Counted from the stretch's first letter, positions 45,184-55,983 are shown. The stretch: DNA of 64,000 bases from Juglans regia (GCF_001411555.2 NC_049910.1:37643156-37707155); one strand, 5' to 3'. Translations and numbers: made by a program. Notes: generated by a model not told the origin, from the sequence alone.

Positions 45184-45800
45184 AAAGACCATGTTTACCC
45201 CCGTGGCAGAGTTGTGCATATCTGCATTTAGCCAAGCAGAAAATAAATCACTTTCTCACCAAAGTAAGTGCACTCAAAACAAAGGTCATGCTTACCCCAT
45301 GGCAGGATTGTGCATATCTACGGTTAGCCAAGCAGAAAATAAATCATTTTTGTCACCAAAGTGAGTGCACTCAAAACAAAGGTCTTGCTTACCCTATAGC
45401 AAGATTGTGCATATTTGCAGATAGACATGCAGAACATAAATCACTTTGTCACTGCACTCAAAACAAAGGTCATGTTTACCACGTGATAGGATTGTGCATA
45501 CATGTGGTTCGCCAAGCAGAAAATAAATCACTTTGTCACCAAAGCGAGAACACTCAAACAAAGACCATGTTTACCCCCTGGTAGGGTTGAGCATTCTGCA
45601 AACAGCCGAGCAGAACATAAATCACTTTGTCACCAAAGTGAATGCACTCAAACAGAGCCCATGTTTACCCTGTGGTAGGGTAGTGCATTATGAAGATAGC
45701 CAAGCAGAACATAAATCTCTTTGTCACCAAAGTGATTGCACTATGAACAAAGGCTATATTTACCCCGTGGCAGGGTAGTGCATTCTGTAGATAGTCACTT
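45184..45800. repeat. Minisatellite, seven copies of about 96 bp, in the 5' UTR intron
   Basis: Unit starts (AAAGRYCATG-like) fall at 45184, 45281, 45378, 45464, 45560, 45653 and 45749, giving spacings of 97, 97, 86, 96, 93 and 96 bp. Shared text includes ATAAATCACTTTGTCACCAA, AGTGCACTCAAA, TTTACCCCGTGGCAGG and GTGCAT. Copies are well diverged. The array lies upstream of the ERV41-like start codon, within the inferred first intron. Confidence 0.9.
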
Positions 45801-45985
45801 TATCACCAGAGGGCAGACACAGGACCCTCCAAACATCAACCAACCATGAAATCACTCGATCTACGTATTCTAACATGCTAACAGAGACAACCTTATCACC
45901 AGAGTGCAGACAGAGGACCCTCCAAACATCAACCAACCATGAAATCACTCGATCTACATATTCTCACATGCTAACAGAGACAACG
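45801..45985. repeat. Two-copy tandem repeat, 93-bp period
   Basis: Copies begin TATCACCAGAG at 45801 and 45894 and share GACCCTCCAAACATCAACCA, CATGAAATCACTCGATCTAC and CATGCTAACAGAGACAAC. It directly adjoins the seven-copy minisatellite and shares the TATCACC/TGTCACC start. Confidence 0.9.
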
Positions 45986-46328
45986 GAACCTCCAGTAGGC
46001 ACCAAACGTATAAGTCACGGAAATTACAGCGCGATTACGAGGCTAACGCTCGAGGGTACCTTAATCAAATCTCGTTGCGGTGGCCTGGTGGATTCGAGAG
46101 CGAGGCGGGGCTGTCTAGGAACGTTCAAGATGCCCTGTGACATAGAAAACGAGGTTAAAAACCGAGTTCGAGATGGTGAGGAAAACTCATGGAGAGGGAG
46201 AGAAAAAAACCGCAACATACCCTGGTGGCGTGGGGCGGCGCGCTGGCTCCGGGGAGATCTATACCGGAACGGGGAGATCGACAGAGAGTTAGGGCGAGAG
46301 AACGCGAGAGGGCGAGAGGGCGAGAGAG

Positions 46329-46330
<2 letters not shown>

Positions 46331-46379
<49 letters not shown>
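46331..46379. repeat. (GA)n microsatellite, just inside the first intron
   Basis: About 24 GA units, with irregular CGAGAG repeats to the left. On the coding strand it is a (CT)n tract starting about 20 bases after the inferred splice donor. Confidence 0.95.
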
Positions 46380-46382
<3 letters not shown>

Positions 46383-46395
46383 GCGGAGTGCTTAC

Positions 46396-46620
46396 CAGCG
46401 TCGAAAGCCAGGAGAGGGACGCGGCGTCGATAACGTCCCACGGGAAACGAGAAAAATGCAGGGGCCCTGAGCGTAGGGAGAGAGGAAGCATCGGACTGGG
46501 GGAAGAAATAAGAGAAGGTGCCTTTCCGACCAAACGGTGCGTTTCGCATCTTCTTTTTTTTTTTTTTTTTCTTTTTCTTTTTCATACCGAGCGGGCCAGG
46601 CCTTCCTGAGTTGGGCCGGG
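46396..46620 (-). promoter_or_regulatory. Inferred 5' UTR exon and promoter of the ERV41-like gene
   Basis: A strong minus-strand donor, GACGCTG|GTAAGC (exon ends 46396), could pair with the acceptor-like GGTTTAG just before the ATG at 44569, giving a 5' UTR intron of about 1.8 kb. The exon would run up to about 46540, with GC-rich, CpG-containing text typical of a plant 5' UTR. A 15-20 base A/T run at 46553-46580 and GC-rich promoter DNA lie beyond it. Transcript data would be needed to confirm it. Confidence 0.5.
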
Positions 46621-46666
46621 TATTACAAAATTGGATAACTAACTTTATTTAATCAGAAATTGGGGT

Positions 46667-46730
46667 TAAAACATTTTGTTAAGATGTTATGAGATATTTA
46701 TAAATAGTAATATGATAATTTATGAAAGAA
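46667..46730. mobile_element. Fragment of the GAGATGAG-family MITE (copy 3) near the promoter
   Basis: TTTTGTTAAGATGTTATGAG and ATTTATAAATAGTAATATGA match the left part of the copy at 59473 and the copy at 43800. Only one end remains. Confidence 0.55.
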
Positions 46731-46802
46731 AAAAATTAGATGCAACCAGCCTGTGCACACACTGGATAATCGCCATGTAATTTAATGAAATACATAGTTT
46801 CA

Positions 46803-47456
46803 CTAAGAAGTTAGGCTTGTTGGACTTCTCCTTGAACTTCCTTCCTTGGTAAAAATATATGTAATATTACTCTGAATGGTAAAATGTTGTGTCAAAGCAG
46901 CTTTAGTTGCCCAATTGGAAACACCAGTGAATGATTGTGATAGGCTCCCCAAGCAAACTACAAACACGAAATCTGAAGGAAACAAGGGAGAAACCAAGTC
47001 CGTCAACATTCCAAGATCATTCATAAGATTTGCAATTAAACGCCACATTTGGGCATTGCTATCCAAGTTTGAGCCTTAATAGAATGTGAATAAAATGCCT
47101 CCAAGTATTCCAGTTAGGTCCCTCAAAAACTACTTAAATGTGGCACCAATTACAGTCGCGGATTTCTCACCAACTCCAATAGCACTAAGAAGAGCTTGTG
47201 TCGAGAGCATGGCCCGAATGTATGTTGAAAGGCCCTGCAATGAATCCCAGACTTGAAAAGTTACATAATCTGGAGTTACATTGTTAGGAAAACCCTCAGG
47301 TACAAATGCTTGGAGAAACCGTCTCCTAACATGGTGGAATCGGCCACCAGACCTTTGAATGAAGAGAGAAGGGGAAGCGGTAATGGTGGCAGTTCTGGAG
47401 AGCTTGATAAAAGAAGAACTATTCCATTCTTCTAAGATGACCTCTGGCCATATTTT
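46803..47456 (-). pseudogene. RUS3-like (DUF647, root UVB sensitive) pseudogene, intronless fragment
   Basis: The minus strand reads, without introns, WPEVILEEWNSSSFIKLSRT, AFVPEGFPNNVTPDYV, LQGLSTYIRAMLSTQALLSA, IGVGEKSATVIGATF, FLRDLTGILGGILFTFY, GSNLDSNAQMWRLIANLMND and AALTQHF...KEGS. This is DUF647 text, closest in my memory to RUS3. A TAG at 47132-47130 falls where Trp is expected and a TAA at 47078-47076 where Gln is expected, and a frame change follows KEGS. RUS genes normally have several introns, so the continuous coding text suggests a processed copy. Both ends are missing. It is not functional. Confidence 0.82.
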
Positions 47457-47791
47457 GAATAGTATTTAGATTTACAAGGGATGAACTACTATGTGGATAA
47501 AGAGGATGAACAATAATTGGGTTTATAGAGCAAAAAAGATGTGCAAACTTGTATTGCCCATGTTAGCTATTATCAATTACTATTTACAAGCTGGCATTAA
47601 TATACTATTTTTTTATTGTAAGACTCATTATAATTATAAAAAAATAAAATACAAATACTTATTATATTAGTTGGTTTTTATATTAGTAGTATGTTGGATG
47701 TGTTAATATACGAATTTAGATATAAACTTTTCTTGTAAGTGTACAGATTTATACAAAAACAATAATCTCTAATAATGTAGATTGGATAAAG
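47457..47791. other. AT-rich spacer, no gene
   Basis: No coding or repeat structure recognised. Confidence 0.5.
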
Positions 47792-48435
47792 TTTTTTTTT
47801 TTTAAATAAAGATGCTTTATTAATATAATTAGGAATCATTTCCACATCTAACACAACATCCCAGTGATGAATAGCATCTTGAGTAGGGTAGTGTGCAGCT
47901 TCATTTGCTAGCCTATTTGTATGATGAATAGATCATTGAGCAAACGACTTGAGTAGCAACTATGTATCTTCCAAGAGCAGGCCAACTGGGCTCATATCAT
48001 GGCTATCTTTCTACAAGTATTGAACCACTTGCAAAGAATCATCTTCTAGCATCACCCTTTTAATCCTCATATCCTTACAAAAATTCATAGCCACTTGCAG
48101 TGCAACAACTTCAGCCATGAAATAATTAGCAATTAAGGGCTTTGAGTCACGACAACATCCAATTACATGGCCACTGGTATCTCTTATAATCACTCCAATG
48201 CCTACCCTTCCTCTAGATTGAGCACATGATTCATCCCAATTCATTTTAAATCAGTCAGAAGGTGGCTTAGTCCAAGCATATCTCTGAGCAGCAGTAACAC
48301 CTGGTGATAACTTCCTCTCTTGAGCCATCTGGAACAAATAGTAATCCTCTGTAGCTTTGGTTATAAGGAATCTAGGATGATGAAACTCTTTGCCATGAAG
48401 AACATAATTCCTTCTAAACCAAATTAATTTTGTAA
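47792..48435 (-). mobile_element. LINE-E, 3' end with RNase H domain only
   Basis: A T-run at 47792-47803 is the minus-strand poly(A). The 48244-48011 frame is RNase H (NWDESCAQSRGRVGIGVIIR, ANYFMAEVVALQVAMNFCKD, LEDDSLQVV) with three acidic catalytic positions in place. The 48445-48251 frame is the upstream linker (LIWFRRNYVLHGKEFHHP). A MITE inserted at 48436 marks the visible right limit. Confidence 0.85.
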
Positions 48436-49073
48436 GAGCATTCACATTGGTCTATGCATCTCCATATACAAAGTCATATTTGTATAATATGAGCCTAAGT
48501 TTCTTTATATTGGCTTATACATCTCTAAATATTTAGCTAGTTATGAACAAGATTTATGTAAATTTGGAGATCAACTATTCACTCCCAAAAACATATTTTA
48601 TTCATTTTTTCTCTCCTCCCTTTCTTGAGAAATTTGTATTGTAATGATCTTGAAGAAATTGGTATTTTAATGAATTTGTATTGTAATTAATTTATATTGT
48701 ATTTGTATTGTAATGAATTTGTATCGTAATGTATTTTTATTGTATTTCCATGTTAATATGTGTTGTTTATGAGCACATGGGATTCATTTTTTGTGTATAT
48801 AAATTTGATGTATTTTCTTTTTATAAGAATTTGATGTATTTTATTATATATGGAATTGCTAAATTTGGATGCATGAAATTGTATTAATATATGTACTAGA
48901 TGCTATGAAATTGTATTTAGGCAAAAAATTAATAATAATAAAATAATAATATTTTATTATTATTTTGTCTCAAATATGCATAAGCCAATATGAGAGTTTT
49001 GCTTAAATGATAAAGTGGATATGTAAAAGATGTGATTTCACATATACATAAGCATAGACCAATACTAATGCTC
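48436..49073. mobile_element. MITE with GAGCATT termini and TAA duplication (copy 1)
   Basis: The left end is GAGCATTCACATTGGTCTAT and the right end, read inwards, GAGCATTAGTATTGGTCTAT. TAA flanks lie at 48433-48435 and 49074-49076. The 3-bp TWA duplication fits PIF/Harbinger-type MITEs. The interior contains TTGTATTGTAATGAATTTGT-type repetition near 48640-48740. Confidence 0.85.
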
Positions 49074-49076
49074 TAA

Positions 49077-50099
49077 TCATAGTAAATCATGTTCAATTCT
49101 TCCTTACTCAATTTTTGTACTAATTCTTTTCAAATTTCTGCAAAACTATAACTTTAATTCGACGTCCCTTATCACTCCCACCCTATGCTTAAAAAGATTG
49201 TTCCATATAAGTGTTTGTTAAATTATTGGTTTAAATTGGGAGGTAGGGCCAAGCTAAATTGTAACCCACTTTCACATGATGGCATTGGAAGCTTTGTTAC
49301 TTTTTTTTTATTATTTTTTATTTATTTTCAGTTGTTAATGTTACCAAGTTAATGCTATGAATTTTATGCTCTTCCTATGGGCCATATTGGCAACAACATT
49401 AGCTCAGTGATTACAATCTCCGGTTGGCATTAGATTAGACCCACCACAATGTATATTATTCTCCCAAGGAAGATTTCTTCTTTCTTTCTGTTTTTTTTTT
49501 TTTTTTTTTTCTTTCTTCGGGTTGAATATGCCATAATAATTATAATCTTTAATTCTTTAGTACTCAGTTTTCCACTTCTTCTAGATGAGCAAAAGTCACG
49601 AGTAGTCCATCAAACTCCAATCAGCAATGTCTTATGTTCCCATGGGCTTTTTAAGAAAATTACCAAAACAAGAGTACGGTAAGGGTACCACTACCATTTA
49701 TGTATGAAAGAAAAGAGATATAATAGAGTGGCTCCTAAAATATTTGATTGCATGTCCTCCAAAAAAATTCATACAAAAAACAATGAAGATTATTAGATTT
49801 AGTTCATGTGTATACCCTCTAGAAGTTTATAAGCCAGCATATGCCTTGCACAAAAATGAATAGAACTCGACACTAATATATTTTTTATTATTGACTTCAA
49901 TCAATAGCAATATAGCAGACATATATGGTTTTGCAATAAGTTTACAAGACAATATTTCACAACAATTAACCAACCCTTCAGTTTTACTCATCACTTTGCA
50001 ACTACTAGCTAGTAGTAACAACCTACATAATTGGTAAAAGTGGCAATGACACCTTGCGCACTTGGTTGGCAAACAAAAAGGAAACGATGATATATATCC
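49077..50099. other. Intergenic, no gene seen
   Basis: AT-rich. A T-run at 49491-49510 may mark an old retroposon tail. Short open frames match nothing. Confidence 0.5.
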
Positions 50100-51150
50100 C
50101 CCTTCTACTTAAAAGAGCCTATCTCGTTTTGAACAGTATGAACAGTATTCATGAATAGTAATGAACAGTTACATTTTCCTCTCTCGCGTATGTCCCTCTA
50201 CATCCTCACAACAATTACCAAAAACACCACACAACACCAAACAACACCACACAACAGAGAAAGGGAGCTATGTCGTGGCTACTAGAGGTGGCATACGGCC
50301 GGCATCGTGGTGGTTCTACGGTAGTGGATCTGGGATCCTGTGAAGAGAAAGGGCAGGAGAGGAGCTGGGGCTTTAGCTGGAATAGTTGCAATTAAGGAGG
50401 AAACAAGATGAATAGTTAACGAAGCGGATTGAACGAGGATATCCATTTAAAGATTCGAAGATGGTTTTAATATGATTTTTAAATGTAAAACAAAAGGAAA
50501 AAAGAAAAATAGAGCGAGTGAAAATTTGACAAACAACCATCTAAAATCCTGAACACATCATTGGGGAAAAAGCAGAGAGAAATTAGAATGCATATATCGA
50601 AATCAAATTATTACCTAACCAGAACCAACGATGATATTGTGGATAGGAATGAAGATCAGCTTCACGAAGAAACTGACAAATCCCATCACAATGAAACCGA
50701 TCGCCATACGGAATGCCACCTTCGTGAATTCTCCAACGCCAAAAAAGTAAGACTGTAAATTCAGAACCCGATCCACCACACAGATCTAAACGAAATCATG
50801 AAATTACCTTCGTGCGTGTAGAGGGACTGCGTGCGTGGGGTTAGGGAGGAGCTACTGGTGGTGGGTTCCATGGAAATGATCCATGGCATGAGGGGAACTC
50901 AGTGGTGGTGCTTGGTGGAGCTGTGCTGAGCTGCAGTGGCTCAATGGTGGAGAACCCGTGTGTCGAGACCCATTTTGGGTTGCTCGCGTGCAGCTGAGGG
51001 AGGAGCTGCCAAGGGGCTTCAATGGTGGGGTTTGGTCGCCGGCATGAGGGGCAGTCACTAAGGTGGTCGGTGACGCCGCAGCGTGGCGCACGGCGGCGCT
51101 AGGTTGCTTGAGGGGAAAAAGGAAAAGTGAGGGGAAAATGAGGTTTTAAA
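50100..51150. other. Unassigned GC-richer stretch
   Basis: GAACAGTA/GAATAGTAA repeats at 50132-50170 are followed by CAACACCA repeats and a GGT-rich stretch. At 50815-51110 the plus strand is G-rich, and the minus-strand frame 51091-50852 is Pro/Ser/His-rich like those at 21-22 kb. It may be LTR leader sequence of a retroelement. No family is recognised. Confidence 0.35.
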
Positions 51151-51780
51151 TCCCAGTCGTTCATGTTGAATCTTCAGATTTGATCTAATGGTGGAGGTTT
51201 AAACATTATTTAAACTAACTTAAAATAGATATTTAAAATATAAATACCATATCATACTCTTAAAATCAACTTTAATTTATAAAATATTAATCTTTCATGA
51301 ATTTTTGCTAAATATTTTTAAGAAAGTAAAACCATATAAATAATTAGAATTTTTAACATAATTTAAATCTCATAATATTATTAATTAAGTTAAAAAAAGA
51401 AGAAGGGAGAGCATGAACAAAGAGGGTGGATTAGCTTCATACAAGTTCACTACATCTTCTGCATAGTTGAAGGTCACATGATATGTATGCATTGATCTTT
51501 ACCTTTAAATATGGTTAATTTGTAGAGCTGAAACTTCCATCCAGCTTTAACATTATTTTCAACAATTTTATTTTTTTAGACACATCATTTTCAATTAGAC
51601 AAATGGACAAACGGAATCTAATGGAAATTCTTGTTTTAACGGAACTACAATAATTTCTGTTAAGTTTCCGTTTGATACTCTCTCTCGATTAAACCATACC
51701 TCTCTCGACAGAAACCATAGCATCTCTTGACAAAAACCAGACCCTCTCTCCTTAGAAACTCGCTCGTCCGAATCCAGCTG
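51151..51780. other. AT-rich spacer, no gene
   Basis: A small palindromic pair (AACGGAATCTAATGG... / ...CCGTTTGATAC) near 51610-51675 is the only structure noted. Confidence 0.4.
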
Positions 51781-52080
51781 GGGGAATGGGAGCTTCAGCT
51801 TCTTCTTCCTCTTCCTCTCCTCCCTCTCCCCGCCAGCCCTTCGTCTTCTGTGGTTTTGTTGAGTTTTTTTTTTTTTTCTTTTTTTTTTTTTTTCAGGTTT
51901 TTGGCCGAATAAAGGGGGTAGGCGTTTCGAGCTCCTCCGGTGACTATCATTCGACACGCACACTACCGGGAGAAGCCTCATCCACCGATCTTGCGGTCGA
52001 CTGGATTCGAAGCCAATCGGAGCGGCGCATTGTGCGACGTGCCGTTTAAATGAAACGCGTGGGGTTCCCAAACCACCGTG
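51781..52080 (+). other. Possible 5' exon region upstream of the UFD1 pseudogene
   Basis: TC-rich leader, then T-runs at 51867-51893 and a CAG at 51894-51896 that looks like an acceptor. The following stretch (TCGAGCTCCTCCGG...) is GC-rich. It could be the old UFD1 promoter/5' UTR, or unrelated. Long minus-strand frames here are artefacts of the A-rich complement. Confidence 0.3.
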
Positions 52081-52169
52081 ATTCATCTTTGTTTGTATCA
52101 GTGCTGTGTGGGTATGGTTTTTGTTGATTCTATTTCTTTTCACTCTGTGGGATGTGAATTTGAAGGATT

Positions 52170-52382
52170 TTTTTTTCATGTTTCGTGTGGATTTTTTTAT
52201 TTCATTTTTTTGCTTGTTGGGTATTTGTTCTCCATTTTTTTTGGATGTGAATCTGCTTGTTGGATTTTTATTCGCCGGTATGGACCATTTTTTGGAATCT
52301 GAAGGATGTTTTGATTTCTTTTTTCCCATTTTGTGTGGATTTTTTTTATTTCATTTTTATGCTTGTTGGGTTTTTGTTCCTC
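52170..52382. repeat. Imperfect tandem duplication, period about 149 bp
   Basis: GTGTGGATTTTTTTATTTCA followed by GCTTGTTGGGTATTTGTTC (from 52185) recurs as GTGTGGATTTTTTTTATTTC and GCTTGTTGGGTTTTTGTTC (from 52333). Confidence 0.75.
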
Positions 52383-52484
52383 CAACCGGCACCAAAGACT
52401 TTCAATCTTTTTAATGACATTATTCTCCTCCCTGATGGCCAGATTGTGTATCAGGGTCCCCATGAGCAAGTTCTTGAGTTTGAA
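52380..52484 (+). pseudogene. ABCG/PDR-type ABC transporter exon fragment
   Basis: The 35 codons read [20 protein letters not shown], then [15 protein letters not shown]. This is the text just after the first nucleotide-binding domain's H-loop region in plant pleiotropic drug resistance (ABCG full-size) transporters. Nothing else of the gene is present. It sits in what would be the first intron of the UFD1-like pseudogene, so it was probably inserted or captured. Confidence 0.82.
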
Positions 52485-52796
52485 TTGGTGTTTATAATTG
52501 ATTAACTGTCTCCTAGGACAATGCATGTTGTGTCTGGTTATTTGCAATTTTGAAGTGTGCATTTTTCTTTCTTTTTTTCTGATAAAAAATTGAGAAGCGT
52601 GCATTTTCTCAGTCTATTATGGTCAAATGTGAAGTGCTCAATGAACCTTGATGGGGAAAAAGATTTGGGACAAGAATTTATGGTTTATAATTGATTAACT
52701 ATCTCGTATAATTTTAATTGTCTTACTGTCATTGAATTCTTGTTTATGATGGATGATTTCATCGTTATATTTTATTCTCTAGTTGTGAAATTGCAG

Positions 52797-53230
52797 TATT
52801 TTGATGGATATGGGTATCATGGGACATCGTTTGAGCAGACATACCGATGTTTCCCCGCATCCTTTATTGAGAAGGTTGGAATGTCTTCATCTTGTATCAA
52901 TTCAGACTACTAATATGCTTTTGAGATAACTTACAAAATGGTTGAGCTTTGTTGAAACTCTTCAGTGTCATAGTAATTCATTATAGAGCAAATAAATTCA
53001 TGCTAAAGTCGTCCTTTGATGATCTCGAAAGGCTTGCTTGACTTTTTCATTGGGAGGTTTTCAATCTTTTCAGTAGAGAATTATATGCACTTGGTCTGCA
53101 CCATTAGATCATATGTGTTCAAGGTTGATAACTTTCATTAGTAGCATAGCTAATTCTAGGTTTCAGGCTTTTTTAGCCTTTTCATTTTTAGTTAGACAAC
53201 CAATTTGGTCATTTATGTTTTGGCCCCGAG

Positions 53231-53270
<40 letters not shown>

Positions 53271-53958
53271 GGAAGCTAACATTCTTCTTTTTCTCAAATT
53301 TTCTGTTGTTTATAATCCTGATTATTTTTGGGATATTTTCTGCAGCCGCAAATCGAAAGCGGTGATAAAAGTAAGTTTTTCAAATTCATCCCATTTGCTA
53401 TGATTGGATTTTAGTTTTATGCGTCTTATTCTTGATATATATTTGTAAAAATCTTTGTTTCAGTTATAATGCCCCCTTCAGCTCTGGACCGCCTAGGTTA
53501 GTTCGTCTAATTTAACCTCTAATATGTAGTCTTATACTTGCGCTTAATGTAGTTTGTACTCAAGATATCAACAATGCTAAATGTGAATAAAAAACTTGCA
53601 GCATCTTTACATATTGATTATCCAATGTTGTTTGAACTTCGGAATGATGTTGCTGAGCGGATTTCTCATTGTGGGGTTCTTGAGTTCATTGCAGAAGAAG
53701 GCATGATCTATATGCCTTAATTGGGTGGGGATTCAAAATCGTTTTCTGTTATTTGCTTGGTAAATTTACTATTAAAGATGTTTTATGTCATATTTTTATT
53801 CCTTTTATGTTTGTATTATTTCTATATAGATGATGGAGAACATGCTCTTACAAGAGGGGGATATTATTCGTGTAAAAAATGACTCTTCCAAAGGGAACCT
53901 ATGTCAAGTTGCAACCCCACACAAAGGACTTTTTGGATATCTCTAACCCAAAAGCTAT
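52797..53958 (+). pseudogene. UFD1-like (ubiquitin fusion degradation 1) pseudogene, five exons kept
   Basis: Exons: 52797-52874 (YFDGYGYHGTSFEQTYRCFP...), 53346-53370 (PQIESGDK), 53464-53496 (IMPPSALDRL), 53602-53724 (SLHIDYPMLFELRNDVAERI, CGVLEFIAEEGMIYMP) and 53830-53958 (MENMLLQEGDIIRVKN, then TLPKGTYVKLQPHTKDFLDI in a shifted frame). UFD1 is the Cdc48 cofactor that delivers ubiquitinated proteins for degradation. The double-psi-barrel N-domain is represented, but one extra A creates a stop after YMP, a 2-bp loss shifts the last exon, and the gene ends there. Introns are kept, so it is a DNA-level duplicate, not a processed copy. Confidence 0.88.
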
Positions 53959-54983
53959 GTGAGTTGCTGAGTTTTTTGTTATATGATATTAGTTAGTGCA
54001 TATTTGGTATTTTGAGTCTGCTGTACTTTTTTTTGGGCAAAGAAAGGGATTCATGCAGTTGATCTGATTGATTATGATTGTATGCATCCATCATGCCTTG
54101 TCCTGGTTTTGACACATTTATGATATTCCGTATTTTGATAGCTCAATTACTATTCTGAGCTAAAAGGCCCACTACCAATTCTTTATGGAAGAACAGAGTT
54201 AAAATGAAGGGCCCTTGTAAGCTAGAAGAAAAATATAAACAACTTATTAAAATAATAATACATGCTACTTTATTGGTCTCTCCTTGTCATGCCCAACCCT
54301 TGTTCCACAGTGTGATATGCATGTGGTCTATCCATGTAGCCTATATGCATGCACTGATTCTACTTGCAGAGCAGAAAAAGTAGACAAAAAATATAAAAAT
54401 GTTGAACTGACACATCTGGCAAAATATAAAGGATAAAAATAATAAACCCAAATAAAAAGCATACAACGAAAAAGCATGAAAGTGGTGGACTGACAGAACT
54501 GTCAAAACTTAAAGGAGAAAAATAATAAACCCAAAATAACCTAATACTTAATGGATAAAGATGTGAAAAACTGCAAAACTGACTAAAGGATTAGAAAAAG
54601 TAGACATACAACCGAGACAGATAAAAGGATAAGAAAAAGTAGACATACAACTTGCAGACTGATGGATAAAGATGTGAAAAACTGCACCGATTACATGTGG
54701 AATTTGTGTGGGTATGTGTCATTTTGGGTTTTTGGCACCTCTCTCGTATAAAATACATGTGTACTCAGGTATGCCCATTTATGTTCTCTACTTTGATGCT
54801 CTAAAGTTGATGATTGTGCTTATGTAAGCACCATGTAACTTGAAGTTTTTATTTTTTCGATTTATCTACATATTGCTGTTGGGATAATTCATTATTGAAA
54901 ATCCTCATTTTGTGTGTGTGGTGTTTTACTTATTGATATGTTGGACTTTGTTACTTTAGTTTCACTTGTTTATGCTTGTACAG
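53959..54983. other. Unassigned stretch between the UFD1 pseudogene and the next exon
   Basis: AT-rich. Short direct repeats (GATAAAGATGTGAAAAACTG at 54557 and 54664, and AGAAAAAGTAGACATACAAC at 54593 and 54632) lie at 54540-54690. No UFD1 exons are recognisable here. Confidence 0.5.
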
Positions 54984-55089
54984 ATGGAGGGCAATCTTGC
55001 TGAAGAGCTTTACTTAGAAAGTCTGAAGCTGTCCAAGACAGACTTAGTTTCTTCTTTAACTTCCGTTAGTAAAGAAAGTGATTTGCATG
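54984..55089 (+). pseudogene. Isolated first coding exon of a small host gene (possibly YAE1-like)
   Basis: After an acceptor-like TGTACAG, the ATG at 54984 opens 35 codons (MEGNLAEELYLESLKLSKTD, then LVSSLTSVSKESDLHG) ending at a donor-like CATG|GTATTA. The MEGNxAEELYxESLxLS start recalls plant Yae1-domain proteins, but that is from memory and weak. No further exons were found before 55750, so it looks like another gene fragment. Confidence 0.4.
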
Positions 55090-55533
55090 GTATTACTTTA
55101 ATTTATATGTTTTAAGGCAAATCTGGCTGAGAAACTTATGATCAAACGTTTTTTATTAATTCAAATGTTTGAAAATGGGTACTTTTAGTTCAAATAAAAA
55201 GCTTTAATTGTTTTGTGACCCTGATTCCAATTATGTTTGGCAAAGATTTGAGTCCATTAAATCTAAATTGTAATTCCATGGATGGGTTTTCACACCTATT
55301 TGCAACATAAAAACAAAATAAATAATGAATTGGCAAACTTGAGCATTTGAATTAAAAACACAAAATATACCATACAAAAATTCAAGCAAGTAGATGTAGA
55401 ACCCAATTGATTTGGGACATTATCCGTGAAAGGAGGTATTTCCCTTCATCTTGAATCTTCAGTTAGCTACTTTTTTACAAATAACTATTTCATAAAACTA
55501 GGCAAACGCGTTTTGCACGTTGTTCCTGCCTAG

Positions 55534-55567
55534 TATATATATATATATATATATAAATATATATATA
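55534..55567. repeat. (TA)n microsatellite
   Basis: About sixteen TA units with one interruption. Confidence 0.9.
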
Positions 55568-55752
55568 CACACTAGTTGATGGTGCAACTTGCAAGACACA
55601 TTTTCCCAGTTGCGTGAAAAAATCTTGGAAATAACATTTATATATAGTAAATAAAATGTGATTGAAAATATGATAATGTAGAGTAGCGTAAAAACTTGGT
55701 GTAAGGAGATTTTTTTCCACTCTGTCTAAGTGGGCCTAAGAAGGGCAACTAA

Positions 55753-55983
55753 GGCCCAATTTGGATTCGGAAAATGTCTCATATCATCTCATCTTATTAT
55801 TATAACTTTCTCAAATTCTCATATAAAATATAATAAATAATTTAACTTTTTCAAATCTCAATTCAATTTTTTCAAATTTCAAAACAATAATAATATTAAA
55901 AAATAATATTATAACAATATTTTTTTCAACTTTCATTTTTCATCTAAAATCATCTCATCTAATCTCTGAATCCAAACCAACCA
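55753..55983. mobile_element. PIF/Harbinger-like MITE of the GAGATGAG family (copy 4)
   Basis: The left end is GGCCCAATTTGGATTCGGA and the right end, read inwards, TGGTTGGTTTGGATTCAGA. TAA flanks lie at 55750-55752 and 55984-55986. ATCATCTCATCT boxes lie inside both ends. Confidence 0.85.

Noticed and set aside
45184..45985. Regularly spaced repeats that could suggest a CRISPR-like array
   Set aside because: The repeats are contiguous 93-97 bp units without unique spacers, in a eukaryotic nuclear gene intron.
46024..46533. Long minus-strand frame (169 codons) and overlapping plus-strand frames across the GA tract
   Set aside because: They are Ser/Leu or Arg/Glu repeats produced by (GA)n, open in several phases at once, and they cross the inferred splice donor at 46396.
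51595..52329. 244-codon minus-strand Lys-rich frame
   Set aside because: It comes from the complement of T-runs and a tandem duplication, and it lies opposite the gene-like plus strand. No domain is visible.
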